Assembly: GCF_910592395.1 (NCBI RefSeq)
Contig: NC_088322.1
Coordinates: forward strand, 1,550,001 to 1,614,000
Length of the DNA: 64,000 bases
Source: Lineus longissimus
Taxonomy: Eukaryota; Nemertea; Pilidiophora; Heteronemertea; Lineidae
Direction of reading: 5' to 3'
Both the position numbers and the translations under genes were made by a program. A model generated the notes under the pieces. It saw nothing but the letters and a program-made list of their open reading frames with translations, made no database searches and was not told the DNA's origin. Of the stretch, positions 30,569 to 37,775 are shown piece after piece; position 1 is the first letter of the stretch, and every line of letters begins with the position of its first letter.

Positions 30569-31228
30569 TTACTGTGACTTCAGTTTTTCTAGCATCTCTG
30601 TCTGTGCTAGTTTTTTTCCTTCTTCTAAAAAAGTCTTCTTTAAAGACTCTACATCAACAGCTGAACTTGCCTCCCTTTGTTTTTTCCTAATGGCATTTTT
30701 CATCGAAATGTATTTCTCCTTCTCCTTGAGAATCAAAGTAAACTCATCTGTAGATATGTGAGAATCGGTTAAGGCTTTACTAACCAAATCATTGATTGTG
30801 TTCAGTTTTGAAATTGCCAACATTCTGATATTCTCATGTTTTTCAATTTTCCTTAGAATATTCTTTTTCTCCCAGCCTAAGGCTGATGAAATAATGGCAC
30901 TACCTATTGTTACGCCACCCAAAGCTAAGCCTATCGGTGCCGTGATGACACCAGCTAGAGCGGAAACACCAACAGATCCGGCTGCTACGCTGGCAAAATT
31001 AAGGAAGTGGCTAATGCCAGTAATTACGCTAAATGCTTTTTTGTACTTTGAAAATATCTTTCTTCTAAATTCAATCTCGCTTTCTAAGAAACTCTTAACC
31101 TCACATATTTGTTGTAGTCTGAAAGCCTGAGGGTTACTTTCTGTATGCTTTTCAGACCTTTCATAGTTTAAATGACTTTCAGAGTTTAAATTACTTAAAT
31201 CTGGATAAACCTTATTGTCTCCATCCAT
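30569..31228 (-). CDS. Conserved Polinton membrane protein with Gly/Ala-rich hydrophobic core
   Basis: A 219-residue product starting at ATG in a TAAATG context. An N-terminal charged part and a helix 'EIEFRRKIFSKYKKAFSVI' are followed by a long Gly/Ala/Val-rich hydrophobic region ('VAAGSVGVSALAGVITAPIG', about residues 80-115), then a charged helical tail. I recognise the overall pattern as a recurrent Polinton open frame of unknown role. The hydrophobic hairpin could insert in a membrane. The gene is intact, with 4 bp between it and the next gene upstream (31233-31484). Confidence 0.65.
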   Translation of the reverse strand: MDGDNKVYPDLSNLNSESHLNYERSEKHTESNPQAFRLQQICEVKSFLESEIEFRRKIFSKYKKAFSVITGISHFLNFASVAAGSVGVSALAGVITAPIGLALGGVTIGSAIISSALGWEKKNILRKIEKHENIRMLAISKLNTINDLVSKALTDSHISTDEFTLILKEKEKYISMKNAIRKKQREASSAVDVESLKKTFLEEGKKLAQTEMLEKLKSQ

Positions 31229-31232
31229 TTAA

Positions 31233-31484
31233 TTAGTGGGAAAAACTAGAATCAGTTGTTCTGTCATTTCTAGTGTTTAGTGTTGATCCTACAGACACTA
31301 CAGGTTTTTGAAGTACATTAAAATTTAAAGGTTTTTCTGTCCCAGCAGGCACAGCAGGTTTTAAAGGTTTTTCGGGACCAGGCTCCAACTTTGACTCTAC
31401 TTCTGCCTCTAATTCTCTATGAAATCGTTCTGATCTTTCTTTCCAATTACGTGGTCGTTTTGTGTAACCCCAAGTTCTATTCAT
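31233..31484 (-). CDS. Small basic Polinton protein, unknown
   Basis: 83 residues with an N-terminal basic part ('MNRTWGYTKRPRNWKERSER') and a Pro/Lys-rich tail. I keep it as a gene because it starts at TAAATG like its neighbours, fits tightly between genes of the same strand and leaves no other explanation for the interval. It is unrecognised; a small nucleic-acid-binding or virion protein is possible. Confidence 0.5.
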   Translation of the reverse strand: MNRTWGYTKRPRNWKERSERFHRELEAEVESKLEPGPEKPLKPAVPAGTEKPLNFNVLQKPVVSVGSTLNTRNDRTTDSSFSH

Positions 31485-31937
31485 TTAATTAAGTAAAATA
31501 AAATCAATTCACTGCAAAGAGTAAATTTCTTTCAAGTCTATTATTCAACTTAATCATCTCGTTTATGATTTCTGTCTGACTACATATGTTAATGTTCTGG
31601 TTCATTCTCATGTTATTATTTAAATTCGATAATCTATCAAGCAGAATCATATTTTCATCACGAAGATAATCCCCGAAATGCTGTGATATCACTATTTTCC
31701 AATTTGGTATTACATCCTGGTCTCGAAAGACAAACCAGTTTTCACTTCTCATCTTTACCATGAAATCCATTGACCTATCCAATTGATCCTTAAATAGTGT
31801 GTAGTCTACTTTAGCACTCTTCTGTCTGTTTTCTGTCTTTTCCATTGGTCTAATGTTAAACCAAGCAAAGCACAGTTCAGGTTTATCTTTGAATTCCTTG
31901 ATTGGTAAGACATGATCCAACTCTTCTTCTACTATTC

Positions 31938-31962
31938 GAACTCTGTTCTCGGGACTTTGTCC
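31938..31962. repeat. Triloop palindrome pair with covarying stem
   Basis: GAAC-TCT-GTTC, tcg, GGAC-TTT-GTCC. It lies in the HNH-like gene on the minus strand. Confidence 0.85.
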
Positions 31963-32045
31963 TATTGGAGATAGACTCCTCTGGTACTCTAACCACTGTG
32001 AGAAGAAACTGTCTGTACATCCTAGATTGAATGATGAATTACCGG

Positions 32046-32073
32046 TCAGACTTCATCCTGAGAGCAGAGCTCG
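32046..32073. repeat. Triloop palindrome carrying an in-frame stop
   Basis: A degraded AGAC-TTC-ATCC half is followed by a perfect GAGC-AGA-GCTC. On the minus strand the degraded half contains the TGA that interrupts the gene at 31504-32661. Confidence 0.75.
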
Positions 32074-32749
32074 ATTACACTCTCCCTTAGAAATGCGGTT
32101 TAGACCAACTCTAATTTTGTGTCTGTCTCTATTACCATTTTGGTCAAGGTAATCATTTTTGTAATATGAATTAAAACATGATCTGCAGTTACCTCTATTT
32201 CCGTTTTTACCAAATTCACCATCACTTAGTAATTTAATTTCATAACATTTATTACATACCTTGATTTTACTTGAACCACATTCTTTACAGTAATCAAGTA
32301 GTTTATTACGCCTGTTCTTTTCAAAATTAATTTCAGGTTTATTTTCACAGCACTTAACACAATAAATTGTAGGTTGATTTTCCATGTTTTGATTCATCAT
32401 ATTATTCTGATTTATCATATTTTGATTTTCCATATTTTGATTTTCCATGTTTTGATTTAAGATAAACTGATTTATCATATTTTGATTTAACATAATCTGA
32501 TTAATCAGATTTTGATTTAACATATTATTTTGATGCAAATAATACAAAAACTTCTGAATATTCTGATTCATCATATTATCATGATTCATCATATTATTCT
32601 GATTCATCATACCATTTTGATTCATCATACCATTTTGATTATCAAATATTGCTCCATCCATTTCTTTCTTTATTTAGTAGGACATTTTTTTTTTAAATTA
32701 CGTTTTTCGAACTTGTTCTTGTGACTTAAGTCACTTTAGAGACTTTATT

Positions 32750-33901
32750 TCATTTCAATGATTTGATATCAGAAACTGGTAACCATTCATTGAACTTATC
32801 ACTGTAACCCTTCCACTTCACTAATCCGTATTTCTTGCCTTTACTGGTCTTGTACCTTAGGATTTTCTCGATCTTGTACTCTAGCTGGTCAGGATTAGGA
32901 ACATAACTCAATTCCTCTTCATAGAAATATCCTTGAATTTCTTCTTTGTGGTAATCCTCAAGCTTGTAGACGATAGGGTGAGTAAAGATGATCTGTTTGA
33001 TTTGGAACACCTCCTCAGTGTAGTTGGGCATGTAACCTTTACCGAAAATGGACTTGTACTTTGAAATTCTTACACTGTCACCTACTTTGTACTTTGGATC
33101 ACCAAATGTCTCTTTGAGGTGAAGACCGTAAAGATTGTACCACACTGTTCCTTCGTTTTCCATCTTTCTGGCGTCTACAGGTTTCATACCTATTGATGAG
33201 TGAAATGTGTTATTGTAGCCGCTGACCAGGTCATCCAGAACGTCAATCCACTTGTCAGTCTCCTTAGCGGTGAAATAACGCCACATTTTTTCTTTAAGGG
33301 TTCTATTGAATCTCTCTACTACTGCTCCCTTCTTATCAGATTTTGTGGAGAACCATTCTATGTCATTTTCTGTTAAGAGTTCCTTGAAGTGTTTGTTGTA
33401 AAATTCTTTACCGTCATCAAACTGGATTTTCGTTGGTTTTGCTTCCTCAAATATCACTTTAAATGCATCTCTGATTTCTTCTCCCCTCTTACTCTTAACT
33501 GCTAGAGCCCAAGAAAAACGACTAAATAGATCTATGACTGTTAAAATGAATCTGTTGCCTTTATTTTGTTTCTCGAATTTTTGCATGTCAACCAGATCTG
33601 CTTGCCATTGTTGATCGATGTACGATACCATTGTCTTCCTGAAGGTGAATTTCTTAATGGCCGGTTTGTGTAGTTGGTGAGTTGGTAGTGTTTCTAGAAA
33701 TTCTTTCACTTCTTTTTTTTTAATAAGTTTTCCTGAGCGGGACTTTGTCCCTAACAACGAAGTTGTGCTCTGCTCTCGTGACGAAGTCATATCTTCCTTG
33801 ACCTGTTTCCAGATTTTACTCAAATAACTGTAAGCCACGGGACTCTCGGGGTTGTAGTACAAATCTCTTAGATACTGCTGTGTGTCATCCTTTACATTCA
33901 T
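32750..33901 (-). CDS. int: Polinton integrase (retroviral-type, with chromodomain)
   Basis: The integrase joins the ends of the element to target DNA and makes the 6-bp duplication. It is 383 residues. The catalytic D,D,E triad is intact: D102 in 'QADLVDM', the Asp of 'QFDDGKEF' (about 162), and E196 in 'AVVERFNR'. The C-terminus (about 340-382) is a chromodomain ('EKILRYKTSKGKKYGLVKWK'), which could guide integration to modified histones. A palindromic repeat block (33740-33789) adds a Ser/Thr-rich loop at residues about 37-55. The start codon is 4 bp from that of the divergent ATPase. Confidence 0.95.
   Translation of the reverse strand: MNVKDDTQQYLRDLYYNPESPVAYSYLSKIWKQVKEDMTSSREQSTTSLLGTKSRSGKLIKKKEVKEFLETLPTHQLHKPAIKKFTFRKTMVSYIDQQWQADLVDMQKFEKQNKGNRFILTVIDLFSRFSWALAVKSKRGEEIRDAFKVIFEEAKPTKIQFDDGKEFYNKHFKELLTENDIEWFSTKSDKKGAVVERFNRTLKEKMWRYFTAKETDKWIDVLDDLVSGYNNTFHSSIGMKPVDARKMENEGTVWYNLYGLHLKETFGDPKYKVGDSVRISKYKSIFGKGYMPNYTEEVFQIKQIIFTHPIVYKLEDYHKEEIQGYFYEEELSYVPNPDQLEYKIEKILRYKTSKGKKYGLVKWKGYSDKFNEWLPVSDIKSLK
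33740..33789. repeat. Triloop palindrome cluster with covarying stems (in integrase)
   Basis: GGAC-TTT-GTCC, CAAC-GAA-GTTG, a degraded GTGC-TCT-GCTC, and TGAC-GAA-GTCA. Translated in frame near the integrase N-terminus. Confidence 0.85.
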
Positions 33902-33908
33902 TTAAATG
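33899..33908. promoter_or_regulatory. Divergent start site shared by integrase and ATPase
   Basis: The palindrome CATTTAAATG contains both start codons, separated by TTAA. Each gene therefore starts with TAAATG. Any leader or promoter of either gene must lie inside the coding sequence of the other. Confidence 0.7.
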
Positions 33909-34526
33909 AGTGAAGTATTTATTTACGAGCCACACAATATGTTAATTTCTGGTGTTACCAATTGTGGTAAGACATATTTTGCCCTTGACCTCTTAGAAAA
34001 GGAGTATCGGCACAAGTTCCAGAACATAGTCATTTTCTGTCCAACATATTTCAACAATAAGACATATGAAAGGAAATGGATTTACCAAGACAAGAACGTC
34101 TACATAGTTAATCCCGAAGCTGTGGCCAGTAATTTGGACCTTGTGCTTCAGTTTGCTACTCTGACCTTTGCTGGTTCTAACACATTATTCCTCATTGATG
34201 ACTGTGCTAATTTGAGAGACACAAAAAAGAAGGTGTCCGAGTTATGTAATCTTGCCTTTTCCGGCAGGCACTACAATCTCACTGTTTGGTTACTAGTTCA
34301 GAAGTACAATTCAGTTGTTAAGGACTACAGAGAGAACATAAGAATTTTAGTATTATTTTTTAATAAGGATGAATCAGCCATGAAAGATGCCTTAGAAGAA
34401 AACAGTGTTATTCCTAAGGAGAAAAAACAGTACTACATAGAAGAACTTAAGATGAAAAAAGGATCAAAACTGATCATTAGACTACAACATCCATTTGGAT
34501 TTACTCTTTCACATCAAAAATCTTAG
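33906..34526 (+). CDS. atp: Genome-packaging ATPase (A32/FtsK-HerA-like)
   Basis: A 206-residue P-loop ATPase, presumed to pump the element's DNA into capsids. Walker A 'GVTNCGKT' is at residues 16-23 and Walker B 'LFLIDD' near 95-99. A following conserved Ser/Gly-Arg-His ('FSGRHYNLTVWLLVQKY') fits the sensor region of the family. The gene is complete and free of palindromic repeats. It starts 4 bp from the divergent integrase and its stop overlaps the stop of the convergent membrane gene by 4 bp (TTAG). Confidence 0.92.
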   Translation: MSEVFIYEPHNMLISGVTNCGKTYFALDLLEKEYRHKFQNIVIFCPTYFNNKTYERKWIYQDKNVYIVNPEAVASNLDLVLQFATLTFAGSNTLFLIDDCANLRDTKKKVSELCNLAFSGRHYNLTVWLLVQKYNSVVKDYRENIRILVLFFNKDESAMKDALEENSVIPKEKKQYYIEELKMKKGSKLIIRLQHPFGFTLSHQKS

Positions 34527-34981
34527 TCCCGCTTCTCATCAGTTGTCTTAGTCTTTCTAACCCTAGTAAAATAATAAATTATTAACCCTAAACCACTAAG
34601 TCCTAGGATAATCCATAGGTACTCGTATTTCTTCATTTCATCACTAGGTTGGTAGTAATCACTTAATTGTGGTCGCTGAGGTAGTACAATAGTTCTTTCT
34701 GGATGTAAATGATTGTAAACAGTAAGTGCTGAATCAGTATTGTTAAAATCAATAGAAGCGTCTCTTTCTCTCTTTAATTCAAGATTAACAAAGTCAATGG
34801 TACTTTTCCTATGCTCATCCCATTCTGTGGATGCTCTTTGTAATTGCTCCTGAGCCAAATCATGTCTTTTCACTTCAGTCTCATAACCGTTTTTGTCTAG
34901 TTTTTTAAAAAGGTAACCGGATCCAGTGAATGCTAATCCATTGATTATTGCAGATCCAAATAACATGCCAATGCCAGCCAT
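34523..34981 (-). CDS. Conserved Polinton two-helix membrane protein
   Basis: 152 residues. An N-terminal hydrophobic helix ('GIGMLFGSAIINGLAFTGSG') is followed by a charged helical middle ('KRHDLAQEQLQRASTEWDEH'), a Pro/Tyr-rich stretch and a second hydrophobic helix ('YLWIILGLSGLGLIIYYFTR') with a basic tail. I recognise the pattern as a recurrent Polinton open frame next to the capsid genes. The role is unknown, probably in the virion or assembly. Its start fits the TAAATG rule. Confidence 0.7.
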   Translation of the reverse strand: MAGIGMLFGSAIINGLAFTGSGYLFKKLDKNGYETEVKRHDLAQEQLQRASTEWDEHRKSTIDFVNLELKRERDASIDFNNTDSALTVYNHLHPERTIVLPQRPQLSDYYQPSDEMKKYEYLWIILGLSGLGLIIYYFTRVRKTKTTDEKRD

Positions 34982-35003
34982 TTAATTTCAACGAATTTTA
35001 ATT

Positions 35004-35771
35004 TCAATGATGTGTCCCTGAGAGCATAGCTCGAGTTAATACCAATTGGTACTGTACATTATGACCATTAAGATCGATGATGTCACCTTTTTCATCAGTT
35101 AAGCGAATATTCAGCTTATTGAATCTTGGTTTACAGGGAATTGCTATTGGTTTCTCAAATGTGTATGCTATTAAATCCCCAAAATTAGCTTCCTTTATTG
35201 GTCTTGTGGTTAGCACATCAGATGCTTCACCATTACTTAATACACTATTAGATTCGATTATGTCACAGTGAAAAACAAAATGGTTAATTGGTCTAAAATT
35301 GATGGGTTTCTCGCTTACAACATCATCCTTACTTTTATTGTCTAAAGGGTAAGGCCATTCTGATTTCATGCCAAATAATTCATTACTTTTACCAAGAAAA
35401 TAGATCTGATAATGCGCCTCATTTTTTCTCTTTAGGAAGTGTAAGACGGCCTTACCTGTTGGTTCTTCAAGGTCAAATCTGACAGCACCTCTACTCATAC
35501 TATTTTCTTTCAACTTATCCGCAAATACTTTTGAAAAGCTCTGTAGGTCATAGAGACCATCTGGTAGCGTAATCTCTGCCACATCAAACCCCTTAACTTT
35601 GATTCGGTTATTCTCCCTGGCTGCACTTATGTTGTAGAATGTACAAGGTATTACTGCAAAAGTTAAAGTGACGCTACATGCATCTTGAATTTCAGTCTTG
35701 AGATTGACTGTTAAATCACTTGAACTCTGATCTGGATAGTCACTTGAATCTATGTTCATTACAGTAACCAT
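35004..35771 (-). CDS. mcp2: Penton-type minor capsid protein (single jelly-roll)
   Basis: 255 residues, near the usual length for Polinton pentons. Typical places are the N-terminal 'SDLTVNLKTEIQDACSVTL', 'EITLPDGLYDLQSFSKVF' and the C-terminal strand 'FNKLNIRLTDEKGDIIDL'. It is expected to occupy capsid vertices. It lies between the membrane gene and the small gene at 35829-36065, with the major capsid gene beyond, all on the minus strand. The last nine residues (from 'TRAMLSG') come from a palindromic repeat (35022-35032), so the natural C-terminus has been replaced or extended. Confidence 0.85.
   Translation of the reverse strand: MVTVMNIDSSDYPDQSSSDLTVNLKTEIQDACSVTLTFAVIPCTFYNISAARENNRIKVKGFDVAEITLPDGLYDLQSFSKVFADKLKENSMSRGAVRFDLEEPTGKAVLHFLKRKNEAHYQIYFLGKSNELFGMKSEWPYPLDNKSKDDVVSEKPINFRPINHFVFHCDIIESNSVLSNGEASDVLTTRPIKEANFGDLIAYTFEKPIAIPCKPRFNKLNIRLTDEKGDIIDLNGHNVQYQLVLTRAMLSGTHH
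35022..35032. repeat. Triloop palindrome at the penton gene 3' end
   Basis: GAGC-ATA-GCTC, preceded by a remnant 'gtccctga'. It encodes part of the penton C-terminus on the minus strand. Confidence 0.8.
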
Positions 35772-35828
35772 TTACTTAAGCAAATTTTCGTTTTCAAATT
35801 TACCTTTTATCAAATAAGTAAATTATTC

Positions 35829-36065
35829 TTACTTCATAATATTTCTGGGTAGGATTCCTTGATCGTAAAGGTACTCTAATGTTCCATTACTAATAGCTAC
35901 AGTTCCGCCCAGTTTAAGAATTTCCTCTAGGTTGGCCTGACTTGGGGGACCAATATTGATTCTCAAGAACCTTTTCAGTAGCATAGAGTAACCAATTGTT
36001 GTTGATGCCAACAGTAAACTTTGATACAGTGTATTTATGATATCTTTCTTTCCTGGTGTATCCAT
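35829..36065 (-). CDS. Small conserved Polinton membrane protein
   Basis: 78 residues starting at TAAATG. One amphipathic or hydrophobic helix ('TLYQSLLLASTTIGYSMLLK') is followed by a short soluble part ('NLEEILKLGGTVAISNGTLEYLYD'). Small proteins of this type sit between the major and minor capsid genes in many Polintons; the function is unknown. No stop or shift. Confidence 0.6.
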   Translation of the reverse strand: MDTPGKKDIINTLYQSLLLASTTIGYSMLLKRFLRINIGPPSQANLEEILKLGGTVAISNGTLEYLYDQGILPRNIMK

Positions 36066-36107
36066 TTAATTACTTAGAAAATCACTAGTAAAACTCATTT
36101 ATCTAGT

Positions 36108-36190
36108 ATTCAGTGCTGGAGCGAACTTTGTTCTTGCAACACCTCAGTGTTGGAGCGAACTTTGTTCTTGCAGCACCTCAGTGCTGGAGT
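36108..36190. repeat. Covarying palindromes of a second type at the major capsid 3' end
   Basis: Two tandem units of about 44 bp. Each has GAAC-TTT-GTTC and then a longer hairpin: CAACAC-CTCA-GTGTTG in the first and CAGCAC-CTCA-GTGCTG in the second. The two longer stems differ at paired positions, so pairing is preserved. The major capsid stop codon lies within this block. Confidence 0.8.
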
Positions 36191-37434
36191 GAAGCAATCT
36201 GAGAATTCTGGATGTTTACCTGGGCGTCAGAAACCACGAATATGTGCATTTTGTATGGTCCCTTTCCAGATTTCTTTGTAATAGATAATTGAATACCATC
36301 TTTTGTGTTCTGGAGCTTCTTTCCTGATCCGTGTAGACGATTATCTTCAGAAGTTCTCAGATCCAACCATAAACCATAGTGATTAGAATCACCATAGTAT
36401 TTCTCCATGGTCATGTTACAGTCATGAGTTTTCTTCAAATCTTCAGACATAAAATGTTTCTTGATCTCCTCCCATTGATCCATCATTCTCATTCCTTCTG
36501 GGAACACCTGATTGGCAACACCCTCTATTGTGATCTGCACTTTACTTATGTTAGGGTTTTCAAACTTCTCTGAATCTCTAGCTCCATCTACATAGTCAGA
36601 CACAAATAGTAATAATAATCCTTTAATAGACATTCTTGGAAAGTTGATGTTCTCATTAATTAGTGTTTCATTAGCAGTAACATTGACTGTCTTAAAATGG
36701 TCTACCCAATCATAAAATATTGAGAATCCAGAATTGTACTTGTTACTCAATTGACTAGCAATCATCTTGTTGGTTACGGTATCATATTCAAAACAAATAT
36801 TCTCTAGTTTGTAGCCCATGCTAGCTGTGGTTGTGGTGACTATGATTTCCTCCTTTGGTGCTAAAGTTATTTCAATAATCACATCTTCTTGAATTGGAAA
36901 CTTGTAAAATGGAGCATGATGATGGAATAGTTCAAAATCTAATGGTATTTTGTACTTCTTGTCAAACACTTTCTTTAAAGTCTTTTCATTAGCTGTTTCT
37001 CCAGTGACATCAGCTTCAGCGACTCCTGATCTTAATTCTCTAAGATTTTTTGACTGAATACCCTGAAAAACTCTATCATTTCTTTCTTCTTCTGTAAACC
37101 ACAGATCTTTAAATGTAGAATAATGACTGTATTCGTCAAGGTCAAATATCTGCTCTGTTCCCCACTTAACCACCATCTTTGAAATCAGGTTTCTACCAAG
37201 ATTATTTACAACACTATTTTTAGAATCACCAGAAATGGTTACGTCAGCAGACAGATAAAGAGATTTAGGTACAAAGAATGTATTCTCTCGCAATGCCGGT
37301 ATTCTAACATACAGTGTTTCTTTGGGGTTAGCAGATGAGGGGTTATGAGTAATGATATGATGCTGCCTCTCAGCTTTTAAACCAAGTGGAATCTTATGTG
37401 CCCTTTCGGTATTTAATAAATATCCTGTTGCCAT
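36178..37434 (-). CDS. mcp: Major capsid protein (double jelly-roll)
   Basis: 418 residues, the expected major capsid shell subunit. Recognisable stretches are 'NPKETLYVRIPALRENTFF', 'SLYLSADVTISGDSKNSVV' followed by 'NNLGRNLISKMVVKWGTE', 'YDWVDHFKTVNVTANETL', and the C-terminal 'DGIQLSITKKSGKGPYKMHI'. The gene is complete. It is the last gene before the right terminal repeat, only 79 bp away. Its final codons (SLQH) come from the palindromic block at 36108-36190. Confidence 0.85.
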   Translation of the reverse strand: MATGYLLNTERAHKIPLGLKAERQHHIITHNPSSANPKETLYVRIPALRENTFFVPKSLYLSADVTISGDSKNSVVNNLGRNLISKMVVKWGTEQIFDLDEYSHYSTFKDLWFTEEERNDRVFQGIQSKNLRELRSGVAEADVTGETANEKTLKKVFDKKYKIPLDFELFHHHAPFYKFPIQEDVIIEITLAPKEEIIVTTTTASMGYKLENICFEYDTVTNKMIASQLSNKYNSGFSIFYDWVDHFKTVNVTANETLINENINFPRMSIKGLLLLFVSDYVDGARDSEKFENPNISKVQITIEGVANQVFPEGMRMMDQWEEIKKHFMSEDLKKTHDCNMTMEKYYGDSNHYGLWLDLRTSEDNRLHGSGKKLQNTKDGIQLSITKKSGKGPYKMHIFVVSDAQVNIQNSQIASLQH

Positions 37435-37513
37435 TTTCTATATATTTACTAGTAAAATTATGTACATGCAGTGAACAGTGCCAACATCATATATCAGGTA
37501 AAATGCACGGAAA

Positions 37514-37775
37514 AAAGCTATTGACGTGTACTTTCTGTTGGAATACAGTAAGTCATGATTACATTAACCCATTGAACTCTAGTATTCCCTTACCATTTCA
37601 CTGACCATTTCATTGCAACGCTTCACTGGGAATCTCATGAATGATAGAAAGTGTGTATTGTGGTGTCTGGTTCTTAGGGGTTTCTAAGCTATTTTGAGAC
37701 AAAAAGGCCTGTAAGGGCTTTTGTCAAAATAGCTTAGAATTACCTAGATTCCTAGCAACGCCATATACACTTTCT
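37514..37775 (-). repeat. Polinton right terminal inverted repeat
   Basis: Inverted copy of 13723-13984. The palindromic terminal 130 bp are at 37646-37775. The following CAGAAT (37776-37781) is the target duplication, after which BEL-1 gag continues. Confidence 0.95.

Larger units (their letters stand above)
31504..32661 (-). pseudogene. Asn/Met-rich zinc-ribbon and HNH-like nuclease, one in-frame TGA
   Basis: One frame of about 386 codons from ATG at 32661 to 31504, broken only by TGA at 32053-32055. The N-terminus is a low-complexity run of QNMMN/QNMEN repeats (about residues 1-95). Four CxxC-type pairs follow ('YCVKC', 'YCKEC', 'VCNKC', 'CRSC'). After the stop come 'FFSQWLEYQ' and 'LDHVLPIKEFKDKPELCFAW' then 'NIRPMEKTENRQKS', the DH...N-type pattern of zinc-ribbon/HNH endonucleases found in many large DNA viruses and phages. 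The TGA lies inside a palindromic repeat, where GGACGA of the consensus reads GGATGA. The role is unknown: possibly a homing-type nuclease or resolvase. Confidence 0.6.
13723..37775. mobile_element. Polinton/Maverick self-synthesising transposon
   Basis: A 24,053-bp element with inverted ends of 262 bp, starting AGAAAGTGTA and flanked by the 6-bp duplication CAGAAT (13717-13722 and 37776-37781). Six bp is the usual Polinton duplication. It carries the family hallmarks: protein-primed DNA polymerase B, chromodomain integrase, packaging ATPase, and major and minor capsid proteins. Genes left of about 20.5 kb are rightward; the capsid/integrase block on the right is mostly leftward. Defects: polB is split by a 5-kb LINE, and single in-frame stops interrupt four other genes. 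An adenain-like protease was not found. About forty tiny palindromes are scattered through it. Confidence 0.95.

Noticed and set aside
15811-36190. Possibility that the small palindromes show bacterial contamination (Rickettsia-like elements)
   Set aside because: They are confined to a Polinton nested in animal retrotransposons with clean target duplications; only the concept is shared.
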